Shown here: piece after piece, positions 53,626-61,790 of the stretch
Numbering within the stretch: position 1 is the stretch's first letter
Layout: each line of letters opens with the position of its first letter
Source of the DNA: Aeromicrobium camelliae
Lineage (GTDB): Bacteria > Actinomycetota > Actinomycetes > Propionibacteriales > Nocardioidaceae
Direction of reading: 5' to 3'
DNA length: 64,000 nucleotides
Assembly: GCF_003850045.1 (NCBI RefSeq)
Contig: NZ_RQJX01000003.1
Coordinates: 1 to 64,000, forward strand
Notes under the pieces: generated by a model
What the model saw: only the letters and a program-made list of their open reading frames with translations
The model's database searches: none
Told to the model about the DNA's origin: nothing
Translations under genes and position numbers: made by a program

Positions 53626-53915
53626 TTTCCCGGCAGATTCGCCTGCGACAGATACGCTGCCGCCCGCCGCAGAACCTCGTTCTCCTGCTCCAGGAGCCGG
53701 TTCCGTTTGCGAAGTTCACGCAACTCAGCAGACTCGCTCACGGTCACGCCGGTCTGCCCACCAGCAGCGATACGAGCCTGTCGCAGCCACTTGTCGAGCG
53801 TCCCGACATGAATCCCGAAATCCTTCGCGATCTGCGCCAACGGAACATCGGGGTCACGGTTCAGGGCAACCCGCACCACATCCTCGCGGAATTCTCTGGG
53901 AAACGGCTTCGGCAT
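53622..53915 (-). CDS. IS3-family transposase orfA
   Basis: A 97-residue OrfA. The HTH holds VPLAQIAKDFGIHVGTLDKW, and a leucine-zipper stretch SAELRELRKRNRLLEQENEV follows. Without orfB it cannot drive transposition. It sits in a truncated IS481 element. Confidence 0.88.
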   Translation of the reverse strand: MPKPFPREFREDVVRVALNRDPDVPLAQIAKDFGIHVGTLDKWLRQARIAAGGQTGVTVSESAELRELRKRNRLLEQENEVLRRAAAYLSQANLPGK

Positions 53916-53965
53916 GATGACATCCTTCCAGGCCCGCCCCACGGGCAAGCCAGATCAGATGTCAC

Positions 53966-54379
53966 CTACTCGTGCAGCAGTCCCTCGTGCTCGTAACGGC
54001 GGATCGGTTCCCCGGTGACCCGGTCGATCGCGGAGAGCCGGTTGATGCGGCAACGCACCAAGACGGCGTGGATGGTCGAGGCGGGCAGACCGAGCTCGCC
54101 AGCGATCTGGACCGGTCCGAGACGGCGTCGCCACCTCGCTTTCACGATCTTCTTGACCTGCGGCAGCGGTGTCTTCGTCGGCATCGACCGTGGGCGGCTC
54201 GATCGATCCGTCATCCCGGTCGATCCCTCGGCTTGGAACCGGGCAGCCCACTTCCTGGCCGTGACGGGCGAGACCATGAACATCTTCGCCGCGACCGACG
54301 GCGGCCAGTGATCCTCGACAATCAGGCGCGCCAACCGAAGACGAGCGCGTGGGGTCAGGGCAGCGTTAGCGTGGGACAC
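53966..54379 (-). pseudogene. IS481-family transposase, truncated
   Basis: About 137 residues of an IS481 transposase N-terminus: MSHANAALTPRARLRLARLI, PVTARKWAARFQAEGSTGM and an HTH with GELGLPASTIHAV. It lacks the catalytic core, which was lost where the IS3 piece begins. The full remnant of this element extends to a TGTGATGTCC terminal repeat ending at 54495. It is a distant relative of the complete IS481 at 7776. Confidence 0.87.
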
Positions 54380-54442
54380 GAGGGCCTCCTGGTTCGTGAA
54401 GCGGTTGAACTCAACAGCTCCACTTCACAACCGGAGGCCCTC
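54380..54442 (-). promoter_or_regulatory. Hairpin before the truncated IS481 transposase
   Basis: GAGGGCCTCC and GGAGGCCCTC form the base of a stem that extends through GGTT-GTGAAG-TGG pairing, just before the GTG at 54377-54379. The AGGAGG site is in the 3' arm. It matches the layout of the hairpin at 7820-7874 in the complete IS481, with base changes on both arms that keep pairing. Confidence 0.72.
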
Positions 54443-54511
54443 GCTTTTCAGCTCCTCACAGCCGTGTCGCCGAAACAACGTCCCTGGACATCACACCTAG
54501 GGCGTGTCTGA

Positions 54512-55081
54512 CTAATGTTTGGTCCAGGCGATGACGGCGTTGAGGACGACGGCCGCACGGTAGGTTCGGGCGTGCTTGTCGTAGCGGGTCGCGAGGCCGC
54601 GCCATTGCTTCATGTCGCAGTAGCGGCGCTCGATCACGTTACGGCCGCGGTAGGTCTCGGCGTCGAAGTTCGGTGGCCTGCCGCCAGCAGATCCTCGTCG
54701 AAGGCGGTGGCCCTTCTGATCGTCTGGGACCGGGATGACCGCTGTGATCCTGCGGTCTCGCAGGTGTTGGCGGATCGCCCGCGACGAGTAGGCCTTGTCG
54801 CCGCGGACCGCATCGGGTCGGGTTCGCGTCCGGCCGCCGGGTTGAGCGATGCGCAGCTGGCCCATCAAGGGCAGGAACATCGGTGAGTCGCCAGCCTGCC
54901 CAGCGGTCAGCAGCACGACCAGAGGGAGCCCGTTTCCGTCGACCAGCGAATGCACTTTCGTGCTCAAGCCACCGCGAGAACGGTCGATTGCGTGGTCAGG
55001 CGGCTCGAGCAGATTCGTGTAATTCGACCCAGCCCCCTGTGTGGCGGGTGACGTTCGTGGCGTGCTGGTGAGCGCGGGCAA
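54512..55081 (-). CDS. IS5-family transposase, second frame
   Basis: Carries the catalytic part of an IS427-type transposase: DHAIDRSRGGLSTKVHSLVD, an Asp in AVRGDKAYSSRA and Glu in RNVIERRYCDMKQWRG. It overlaps the first frame by 86 bases and is probably made by programmed frameshifting. About 170 residues belong to it. Confidence 0.85.
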   Translation of the reverse strand: MPALTSTPRTSPATQGAGSNYTNLLEPPDHAIDRSRGGLSTKVHSLVDGNGLPLVVLLTAGQAGDSPMFLPLMGQLRIAQPGGRTRTRPDAVRGDKAYSSRAIRQHLRDRRITAVIPVPDDQKGHRLRRGSAGGRPPNFDAETYRGRNVIERRYCDMKQWRGLATRYDKHARTYRAAVVLNAVIAWTKH

Positions 55082-55412
55082 TCGTGGAATCGACCGAGAC
55101 TGCCCAGTCGATCATCCCGGCGGCATCGGCAGCCGCGGTGAGCTCGGCCAGCACCGCGTCCCAGGTTCCGTCATCGGCCATCCGCCGATGCCACGTCCAG
55201 ACCGTCTGCCACGGCCCGAAAACCTCGGGCAGATCACGCCACGCGATCCCTGTCCGATACCGGTAGATGATCGCCTCGACCATCGTCCGAGCATCGGAGA
55301 ACGGACGACCCTGACGACCCGTCCGAGCAGGCAACAACCCCTCGATCAACGACCACTGCGCATCACTCAGCACCTGAAATCTCGACACCACACCCACGAT
55401 CCCCGACACCAC
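54996..55412 (-). CDS. IS5-family transposase, first frame
   Basis: The N-terminal portion of an IS427-type transposase. It has LSDAQWSLIEGLLPARTGRQ, YRYRTGIAWRDLPEVFGPW and the first catalytic Asp in WAVSVDSTIARAHQHA. It should be joined to the second frame by ribosomal slippage near 55000-55080. The start may be internal, at the GTG before SRFQVLS. Confidence 0.85.
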   Translation of the reverse strand: MVSGIVGVVSRFQVLSDAQWSLIEGLLPARTGRQGRPFSDARTMVEAIIYRYRTGIAWRDLPEVFGPWQTVWTWHRRMADDGTWDAVLAELTAAADAAGMIDWAVSVDSTIARAHQHATNVTRHTGGWVELHESARAA

Positions 55413-55523
55413 CGCGAATCTTTATCAGACACGCCCTAGTCGAATGCGGCCTCAAGTGCAGGAAACTACTCCAGGAGCGTTGCCCGCAGACGGTTGAAGG
55501 CACGGGATCGATCCATGACGAGA

Positions 55524-55622
55524 TCAGCTCGTGCCCTCGGCCCGAGCAGCACGCCGCGCCGCGGTCTTACCCGACTCCTTGGTCACGTTCGCCTCATCAG
55601 TCTCAGTGGTCACAACGGTCAT
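55524..55622 (-). CDS. Possible 32-residue peptide in IS debris
   Basis: A short frame MTVVTTETDEANVTKESGKT followed by AARRAARAEGTS and a stop, with a GAGAGGA site before the ATG. It sits between the IS5 element and an IS110 fragment. It may be the leader part of a lost transposase or chance. I do not recognise it. Confidence 0.25.
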   Translation of the reverse strand: MTVVTTETDEANVTKESGKTAARRAARAEGTS

Positions 55623-55671
55623 CTTGATCCTCTCTCAAGACCAACCGCTTACACAGACCATCTGACACGCC

Positions 55672-56013
55672 CCCGAGTTCATCGGCGTCGTCGGCGGAAT
55701 CGAGAACATCGAAAGCGCCGACCGTTTGGCAGGCGTCGCCGGCCTCGCGCCCGTCTCACTCGATTCCGGACGCATCAGCGGCAACCATCATCGACCGCAC
55801 CGTTACGACAGACGACTGCTCCGAGCCTGCGACTTGTCCGCGCAATCGGCCGCACGATACTGCCCACGATCTCGCGCCTACTACGACAAGAAGCGGGCCG
55901 AAGGGAAGACTCACAAGCAGGCCGTTCGCGCCCTTGCCCGCCGACGAATCAACGTGATCTGGGCCATGCTCCGCGACAACCAGCCCTACCGCGTCGTCGA
56001 TCTTACCGCTTGA
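55672..56013 (+). pseudogene. IS110-family transposase, C-terminal remnant
   Basis: About 113 residues from the transposase_20 domain: EFIGVVGGIENIESADRLAG, AGVAGLAPVSLDSGRISGN with the conserved Ser, RPHRYDRRLLRACDLSAQ, and ARRRINVIWAMLRDNQPYR. The N-terminal DEDD/RuvC-like half is absent. The remnant begins right after an IS5-like end TCTGACACGCCC near 55662. Confidence 0.87.
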
Positions 56014-56026
56014 CAGAACGATTGAG

Positions 56027-56166
56027 ATTCTCGTTCGTGCCGCGTTCCTAGGGCGACCGGGGGTACGCGAAGTAGACCGGCATCTCGGTCGCGACGGTCA
56101 GCTTGGCGTGGTCGGCCATCTCTGTTCCCTGGTCCCAGGTCAGGGAACCGGCCATCAGCTCCGGCA
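56027..56166 (-). pseudogene. IS30-family transposase, internal fragment
   Basis: About 140 bases closely match the middle of the IS30 transposase at 52564-52703 (for example CTCGTTCGTGCCGCGTTCC and the MAQHAAL-coding part), but with many substitutions. Both ends of the gene are missing. It runs directly into the 3' end of a dehydrogenase gene at about 56168, marking a rearrangement point. Confidence 0.82.
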
Positions 56167-56168
56167 GC

Positions 56169-56318
56169 CACGGCGACCTGTTCTACAACTCCGAGATCGT
56201 CCGCGACCTCGACGAGTTCAAGAAGCGCTCCGACCTCATCATCACCAACCGGCGCGCCCAGCACCTCGCCGACGTCGCCGAGAAGGTCTACACCCGCGAC
56301 ATCTACGGCAGAGACTGA
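56169..56318 (+). pseudogene. UDP-glucose 6-dehydrogenase, 3' fragment
   Basis: About 49 residues, HGDLFYNSEIVRDLDEFKKR then SDLIITNRRAQHLADVAEKV and YTRDIYGRD, match the C-terminal end of nucleotide-sugar dehydrogenases such as Ugd. Everything upstream is replaced by IS30-type sequence. The gene is lost; its stub shows what stood here before. It overlaps the convergent glycerate kinase gene by 16 bases. Confidence 0.82.
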
Positions 56319-57484
56319 GGGTGCGGCGAGGGCCGGCCCGCCAGCACTGCGGCGAAGACGTCGTAGCTGGTACGAGCGATCAGGTCGGAGGCTTCCGCAC
56401 AAAGGGACCTCAAGGACGCGGGCCCGGGTGCGATGCTGAAAGCGGCCGCGACGCCGGCACGGTAGGCCTGCTCGGGTTCCACATCCACCGAACCTGCAAT
56501 CACCAGGACCGGACGCCCAGCTGCCTGGCGCGCCACTTCGCCCACCACCTTTCCTTGGAGCGACTGGTCGTCAAACCGACCCTCCCCCGTCACCACAAGG
56601 TCCGCTCTCGCCGCCGCATCAGAGAACCCGGCAAGCTCCATGACCATCCGGGCACCAGATTCGATCCTCGCCTCGAACACGGCGAAGAGTCCCAGCGGTG
56701 TCGCTCCCGCGGCGCCCATACCGGGCAACTGCGGTGTCACCGGCAGCCCGGCGGCGGAGAGCACGTGCCCAAGGCGCTGCAGCCCGCGGTCCAAGGCCTC
56801 CACGTCATCTGGCGATGCTCCTTTCTGCGGTCCGAACACATGCGCCGCGCCAGTCGGCCCCCATGCCGGGGAGGTGACGTCGGTCGCCAGACGCCAGCGG
56901 ACGCGACGCAGGCCTGGAGCAAGGCCGGAGAAGTCCACCGTCGCCAAGTTCTGCAAAGCTCCACCGCCCGGTTGTAGGTCGCGGCCTTGAGAATCAAGGA
57001 ATCGAGCTCCGAGACTGCGCAGGATGCCGGTTCCCCCGTCGGTCGTTGCCGACCCGCCGAGGCACAGGACGACTTCCTCGACACCGTGGTCGAGCGCGTC
57101 CCGGATCAGCACCCCGGTGCCCTCAGTGCTGGCAGAGAGGGCAGCAGCGGGCAGATCAGCAATGCCGGGAAGGCCGCTGGCGGCAGCGATTTCCACCACG
57201 GCAGAGCGGTGGTCCTTCGACAGGGCATACGATGCCCGGACGGGGCGTCCGAGGGCGTCGGCGGTCGACACCGTCCGCAGGTCGTGACCTCGCGCCGCCA
57301 CGATGACGTCGACACTGCCCTCTCCGCCGTCAGCCAACGGCATCCGCGTCAGCTCGAACCGGGGGCCCAGTCGGTCCAAGCCGGCCGACATCGCCTCGCA
57401 GACACCACGGGCAGACAGGCTGCCCTTGAACGAATCGGGCGCGAGAAGCACGTGAAGCGGAGGCGAGGAATCGATCACCGCCAC
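56303..57484 (-). CDS. Glycerate kinase (GlxK/GarK family)
   Basis: A 393-residue glycerate 2-kinase type protein. It starts AVIDSSPPLHVLLAPDSFKG and has ADGGEGSVDVI, CLGGSATTDGGTGI, GMGAAGATPLGLFA and VVTGEGRFDDQSLQGKVVGE. It phosphorylates glycerate for entry to lower glycolysis. It is the last gene of the monooxygenase operon, 3 bases after the hydrolase gene. The GTG at 57482-57484 is the likely start. Confidence 0.9.
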   Translation of the reverse strand: MAVIDSSPPLHVLLAPDSFKGSLSARGVCEAMSAGLDRLGPRFELTRMPLADGGEGSVDVIVAARGHDLRTVSTADALGRPVRASYALSKDHRSAVVEIAAASGLPGIADLPAAALSASTEGTGVLIRDALDHGVEEVVLCLGGSATTDGGTGILRSLGARFLDSQGRDLQPGGGALQNLATVDFSGLAPGLRRVRWRLATDVTSPAWGPTGAAHVFGPQKGASPDDVEALDRGLQRLGHVLSAAGLPVTPQLPGMGAAGATPLGLFAVFEARIESGARMVMELAGFSDAAARADLVVTGEGRFDDQSLQGKVVGEVARQAAGRPVLVIAGSVDVEPEQAYRAGVAAAFSIAPGPASLRSLCAEASDLIARTSYDVFAAVLAGRPSPHPQSLP

Positions 57485-57487
57485 CGT

Positions 57488-58318
57488 TCAGTCGACCTGC
57501 GACCAGAAGCTGCGCAGGACCTTCTCCACCTCGCCAGGCAGATCGATGTTCGGAGAATGGCCGGTGTCCATCACGACCGCCTTGACAGCAGGTGCTGCGG
57601 CGACGATGCGGTCTTGCCAGCCGGGCTCGACCATCACGTCCCGGGACCCGGCCACGAGGAGAATCGGCGTCGACACGGTGGCGAGCGTCTCAGGGTAGCC
57701 GTCAGCCGGCGGAGGCGTTGCGGGCAGCTCCGGGTTGCGCAGTCCCCACGCGCGCAGCGACTCCCAGTGGCCGGGTATCAGCGAATTGGCCAGACGACGA
57801 GCAACATGCTCCTCGGTGGCTGCGTCGCTGCCGACCACAAGATCGCTGATACGGCGAGCTTCCGTTTCGGTGGCCCGGTAGTCGGCCATCGCGGTGATGC
57901 CCGTCTGAGAGCGCCAGGGGCCGCCCGTGCCCGCGATACTCACGGCACTGCGAATCGGCCACACGCCGGCGATACTGGCGCGCAGAATGAGCGAGCCGCC
58001 AAAGGAGTTGCCGACGAAGTGGGCGCGGGTGACACCGAGCTGGTCGCACAGCGCCGCGATGTGGTTCAATCGCGGCGCGTACAACGACTGGTCGAAATGG
58101 TGAACCTTGGCCGAGCCGCCCCAGCCGAGCAGATCAGGCAACAGCACGTGGAAGTCCGCAGACAGCGACTCGGCCACCTCGCCGAACGCCAGTAGTGCGT
58201 CGGTGCCGTAGGCCCCGTCGTGCACGAAGATCACGGTGTCGTTCGCCGGGTCGCCGGCTTCGTAGACGCGAGTGGCCAGGCCGGCGACAGTCAGGTCATG
58301 CGGAACGAGGGTGGGCAT
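57488..58318 (-). CDS. Alpha/beta hydrolase of the meta-cleavage/lactonase type
   Basis: A 276-residue hydrolase with FVHDGAYGTDALLAFGEVAE, LLPDLLGWGGSAK, the nucleophile region HFVGNSFGGSLILRA, and the late MDTGHSPNIDLP with catalytic His. It resembles HsaD/XylF-like and ester or lactone hydrolases. In this operon it could open the ester or lactone made by the Baeyer-Villiger enzyme. The ATG at 58316-58318 follows an AGGAGAAACACC site. Confidence 0.85.
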   Translation of the reverse strand: MPTLVPHDLTVAGLATRVYEAGDPANDTVIFVHDGAYGTDALLAFGEVAESLSADFHVLLPDLLGWGGSAKVHHFDQSLYAPRLNHIAALCDQLGVTRAHFVGNSFGGSLILRASIAGVWPIRSAVSIAGTGGPWRSQTGITAMADYRATETEARRISDLVVGSDAATEEHVARRLANSLIPGHWESLRAWGLRNPELPATPPPADGYPETLATVSTPILLVAGSRDVMVEPGWQDRIVAAAPAVKAVVMDTGHSPNIDLPGEVEKVLRSFWSQVD

Positions 58319-58356
58319 AGGTGTTTCTCCTTGGTGATGAAGCGGTGTTGAGTGGG

Positions 58357-59136
58357 TCAGGATGCTCGCTGGCGGGCACCTCGGTGCCAGGCGAGGGCTC
58401 GGCGTTCGACCAGCCCGAACGCGGCGTTCAGCCCGTAGCCGAGCAGCCCGAGCAGCACGATTCCCGCCCACATGTCAGTCATGGCGAACGAACGCTGAGA
58501 CTCGATCACGAAATACCCGAGACCGTTCGTGCTGCCCACCATCTCACTGATGACCATGAGGATGATGCCCAGCGACAGCGAAGTGCGGATACCAGCGAAG
58601 ATCTGAGGCGCGGCGGCCGGCAGCACCACGCGAGCGAGGGTGTCGGCGCGACGAACCGAAAAGGCTCGACTCGTTTCCATCAGCAGAGGGTCGATCCCGC
58701 GGATCCCGTCGACCGTATTGAGGAGGACCGGCCACACCGAGCCGAAGGCGATCAGCGCAATCTTCGATGTGTCTCCGATCCCCAGCATCAGGATCAACGG
58801 CGGGACGACCGCCGGCGCCGGGATCGCCCGGCAGAACTCGATCAGTGGCGCGGTGGCTCGCGACAGCACAGGGCTGCGCCCGAGCACGAAACCGACCACG
58901 ATGCCCGCGCTGATGCCGATGGCCAGCCCCGCACCCAGACGGACCAGGCTGGGGACCAGATCGCTCCCGACCCGGTCGAAGAGCCACACATTCTGGAAGG
59001 TCTCCAGGATGTGTGGAAGCGGCGGAAAGTAGAACGTGCTGGTGGTCAAGCTGCGCCACCAGATCACGGCGATCACCACAGCAGGAACGGTGACCTCGAT
59101 GGCCAGGTACAGTGCCCGGCTTCTGGTGGTGTTCAT
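58357..59136 (-). CDS. ABC importer permease (SsuC/TauC-like), second
   Basis: A 259-residue binding-protein-dependent permease with about six helices and the EAA loop region IRGIDPLLMETSRAFSVRRA. FYFPPLPHILETF near the start is typical. It starts at 59134-59136, overlapping the stop of the first permease gene by 4 bases. It forms the channel with that permease. Confidence 0.87.
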   Translation of the reverse strand: MNTTRSRALYLAIEVTVPAVVIAVIWWRSLTTSTFYFPPLPHILETFQNVWLFDRVGSDLVPSLVRLGAGLAIGISAGIVVGFVLGRSPVLSRATAPLIEFCRAIPAPAVVPPLILMLGIGDTSKIALIAFGSVWPVLLNTVDGIRGIDPLLMETSRAFSVRRADTLARVVLPAAAPQIFAGIRTSLSLGIILMVISEMVGSTNGLGYFVIESQRSFAMTDMWAGIVLLGLLGYGLNAAFGLVERRALAWHRGARQRAS

Positions 59137-59951
59137 TGAGCCACCTCGCGGTAGGTCGGATGCCAACGCAGGAGGCTGCCCTCGACCCGCACGAAGACGA
59201 TGTTGAGCAGCCAGCCGAGCAGACCAGCGACGACGATCAGCGCATACATCAGATCGGGCGCCCCCGATGCTCGGGCGATATTGATGGTCTGGCCGAGCCC
59301 CGGTGCACCGATGATCAGCTCGGTACTGACGGCCAGGGCCAGCGCCGTCGCCGAGGAGACCCGCATTCCGGTAGCGATGTACGGCAATGCGCTCGGCAGG
59401 AGTACCCTGCGAAACCGCATCGGACCAGGGATCCGATAGGAACGCGCGGTCTCCATCTGCACCGGATCCAGGTCGCGTACGCCATACATGGACTGGATGA
59501 GGATCGGCCACGTGGCGGCGAAGGCGGCCATGAAGATCTTGCTTTCCATGCCGGCGCCGAACATCAAGATCGCCAAGGGGATCAGTGCCACTGAGGGCAC
59601 GGGTCTGAGGAACTCAACGATCGGACGCAGCCCGTGAAACACCGGGTCCCAGAGCCCCGCCACCATGCCGAGCAGCACGCCGACGAGGGTGGCGATACCG
59701 AGTCCGGCCGCCCATCCCTGCAAGGTGAGAAGCACGTCGCTCCACAGCCGAGCCGATACCGCCTCCTCCGCCAGACGCGCGAACACCGTCGACATCGGCG
59801 GGAAGTACCGGGGGTTGACGATGCCCGTTCGCGTGATCAGCTCCAGGAGCGCGAGGATCCCGGCGACGCCAGCGAGACGCTGGAGGAGCGGGAGAAGCCA
59901 CGGGGGAATCGAGAAGTCCCCCTGAGCCGAGGCCCGGGCGGCGGTACTCAC
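59133..59951 (-). CDS. ABC importer permease (SsuC/TauC-like), first
   Basis: A 272-residue permease. It has PPMSTVFARLAEEAVSARLW, LRPVPSVALIPLAILMFGAG and VRDLDPVQMETARSYRI, with about six helices. The GTG at 59949-59951 overlaps the binding-protein stop in the usual GTGA way; an ATG at 59963 would add four residues. The two unlike permeases suggest a heterodimeric channel. Confidence 0.86.
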   Translation of the reverse strand: MSTAARASAQGDFSIPPWLLPLLQRLAGVAGILALLELITRTGIVNPRYFPPMSTVFARLAEEAVSARLWSDVLLTLQGWAAGLGIATLVGVLLGMVAGLWDPVFHGLRPIVEFLRPVPSVALIPLAILMFGAGMESKIFMAAFAATWPILIQSMYGVRDLDPVQMETARSYRIPGPMRFRRVLLPSALPYIATGMRVSSATALALAVSTELIIGAPGLGQTINIARASGAPDLMYALIVVAGLLGWLLNIVFVRVEGSLLRWHPTYREVAQ

Positions 59952-60943
59952 GATGCCGACCATCCGGCGAGGAACTCCTCGACGTCACCGGCTTCCTCGA
60001 TCAGCCCCCAGGTGACGCCCATCTGCATGTAGAGTTCGATCTTCTCCTCGTCGATGGTGTCGGCGAAGACCGGCATCCGCATGGCGGAGACCACCCCTGG
60101 GTCGATCTCAGTGAACTCGGTCACGATGTCGCGCGCCTCTTCGGGGTGTTCCTTGGCATAGGCCACGGAAGCCTCGAGAGCTCGCTGGAACTTCTCGACG
60201 ATCTGCTGATGTCCGTCGATGAACTGACTGGTCGAGAAGTAGAGCGAGGTCGGGAATTCTGGAGCGACGGACTCGTATGGGGTCATCACCACGCGAGCCA
60301 CGCCCGCGCTGACGGCTTGCGTGATGTACGGCTCGACCGCGAACGCCGCGTCCGCCTGGCCGTTCTCGATCGCGGCGGGCATGTCGGGAAACGGCATCTC
60401 GATGAGCTGCACCGAGCTGGGATCGACCCCCTCGTTCTCCAATGCGGTGCGCAAGGTGACCTCAAGGATGTTCTTGAGACTGTTGACTGCGACCGTCTTA
60501 CCGGCCAGATCAGCGGCGCCCTGGATCGGGCTGTCTGCAGCGACGATCACCCCGGACCAGGCTTCTTCGGCGGTAGCTCCACCCGTGGTTCCCGGGGCAA
60601 CCACACGGATCGGGAGGTCCTGAGACTGTGCCAGGACCAGGGACATGGGGTTGGAGAATCCGATGTCGCTGTCGCCCGCGACGACCGAAGCCGTCACGGC
60701 TGCGCCGCTGTCGGCCAGCTGCACATCCAACGACAGCCCTTCGTCGTCGAAGAAACCCTCCTCGATTCCCAGATAGATGGGGGCGACGTCGGCGACAGGG
60801 AACATGCCGAGCTTGATGACGGTGTTTCCGTCCGCGTCAGTGTCAGCTTGGCCTCCCCCGCCACAGGCGGCAAGGGTGAGCACGACGGCGGTGAAGCTGG
60901 CGCCGATGGCGAGCCGGCGGCGGGTTGCTGAGAGATGGGGCAT
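59948..60943 (-). CDS. ABC importer substrate-binding lipoprotein (SsuA/NMT1-like)
   Basis: A 331-residue solute-binding protein. The lipoprotein signal ends VVLTLAACG, with Cys at residue 27. It has FPVADVAPIYLGIEEGFFDD, GFSNPMSLVLAQSQ and AVNSLKNILEVTLRTALEN, typical of NMT1/SsuA proteins that bind sulfonates, aromatics or amines. The start is at 60941-60943 or three bases further out. The operon context suggests the ligand is a ketone or its alcohol precursor, or an aromatic compound; this is inferred. Confidence 0.87.
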   Translation of the reverse strand: MPHLSATRRRLAIGASFTAVVLTLAACGGGGQADTDADGNTVIKLGMFPVADVAPIYLGIEEGFFDDEGLSLDVQLADSGAAVTASVVAGDSDIGFSNPMSLVLAQSQDLPIRVVAPGTTGGATAEEAWSGVIVAADSPIQGAADLAGKTVAVNSLKNILEVTLRTALENEGVDPSSVQLIEMPFPDMPAAIENGQADAAFAVEPYITQAVSAGVARVVMTPYESVAPEFPTSLYFSTSQFIDGHQQIVEKFQRALEASVAYAKEHPEEARDIVTEFTEIDPGVVSAMRMPVFADTIDEEKIELYMQMGVTWGLIEEAGDVEEFLAGWSAS

Positions 60944-61001
60944 CATTGCCTTCTTTTCCAGTAGGTGAGGGGGACGATTTCGGCCGCGAGAGCAGCCGAT
61001 C

Positions 61002-61790
61002 TCAGACGAAGTCGGGGTAGGGCAGGCGAGCCTGGACGCCTCCATCGACGACGAGGGTCTGGCCGGTGATGTAGGAGGCCATCGGCGAGGCGAGGAAGAG
61101 CAGCACCGCCGCGATGTCAGCCGGTTCGGACAATCGTCCGATGGGCGTGTTGTCGACGAATCGTTGAAGCCTCGGCGGGTCGAGGATCTCACGCATCCTC
61201 GGAGTCAGAACGACACTCGGTGCCACGGAGTTGACCCTGACGCCGCTCGGCGCCAGCTCGACCGCCGCGGTCTGCACCAGGCTGATGAGGGCCGCTTTGG
61301 CGGCGGCGTACACGCCGTTTCCCTGTGCGCCGCTCAAGCCGGCGATGGAGCTCACGTACGTCAGAGTTCCGGCGGTACGACTCAGCTGCGCACTACTGTG
61401 CTTGACGAGCCAGCGCGCGTGTTTGAGAACGATATCGAACTGGAACTGCCAGTCTTCCTCGCTCGCCTCGGTGAGCTGCCGGAACCGGGCCATACCGACG
61501 ATGTCGACGACTCCGTCGAGGCGACCGTGTTCGCTCGCGGCCGCGTCGACGGCACCGATGAGTTCCTCCTCGTCGAGGACGTCCGCGGTCAGCGCCAGAC
61601 CGTCGAGTTCCGTCGCTACCGCCTGGGCACGTTCGGAGTCGTTGTCGAGGCACACCACGAAGGAACCTGCTTGCGCGAGGGCGTGGGCGGCCTGACGGCC
61701 GATACCTTGACCTGCCCCGACGACCAGATGGACCTTGCCGGACAGATCGAGCATTCGCAGATAGTCCGGCACCGCAGTTCGGTCAACCAT
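61002..61790 (-). CDS. SDR dehydrogenase of the catabolic operon
   Basis: A 262-residue short-chain dehydrogenase. It has VHLVVGAGQGIGRQAAHALA, VDIVGMARF, the Ser in TYVSSIAGLSGAQ, YAAAKAALISLV and SVVLTPRMREI. It could oxidise an alcohol to the ketone used by the monooxygenase. Its start overlaps the ATPase gene end by 8 bases, so it is inserted between the ATPase and the binding-protein genes of one transporter. Confidence 0.87.
   Translation of the reverse strand: MVDRTAVPDYLRMLDLSGKVHLVVGAGQGIGRQAAHALAQAGSFVVCLDNDSERAQAVATELDGLALTADVLDEEELIGAVDAAASEHGRLDGVVDIVGMARFRQLTEASEEDWQFQFDIVLKHARWLVKHSSAQLSRTAGTLTYVSSIAGLSGAQGNGVYAAAKAALISLVQTAAVELAPSGVRVNSVAPSVVLTPRMREILDPPRLQRFVDNTPIGRLSEPADIAAVLLFLASPMASYITGQTLVVDGGVQARLPYPDFV

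Larger units (their letters stand above)
54500..55436 (-). mobile_element. IS5-family (IS427 group) insertion sequence
   Basis: A 937-base element with 12-base perfect terminal inverted repeats GGGCGTGTCTGA and TCAGACACGCCC and a TA on each side as possible target duplication. It carries two overlapping transposase frames. It lies a few bases outside the terminal repeat of the truncated IS481. Confidence 0.88.

Noticed and set aside
52397-56318. Intact composite transposon carrying cargo genes
   Set aside because: The elements are nested and mostly broken, no two ends match as a pair, and no cargo gene lies between them.
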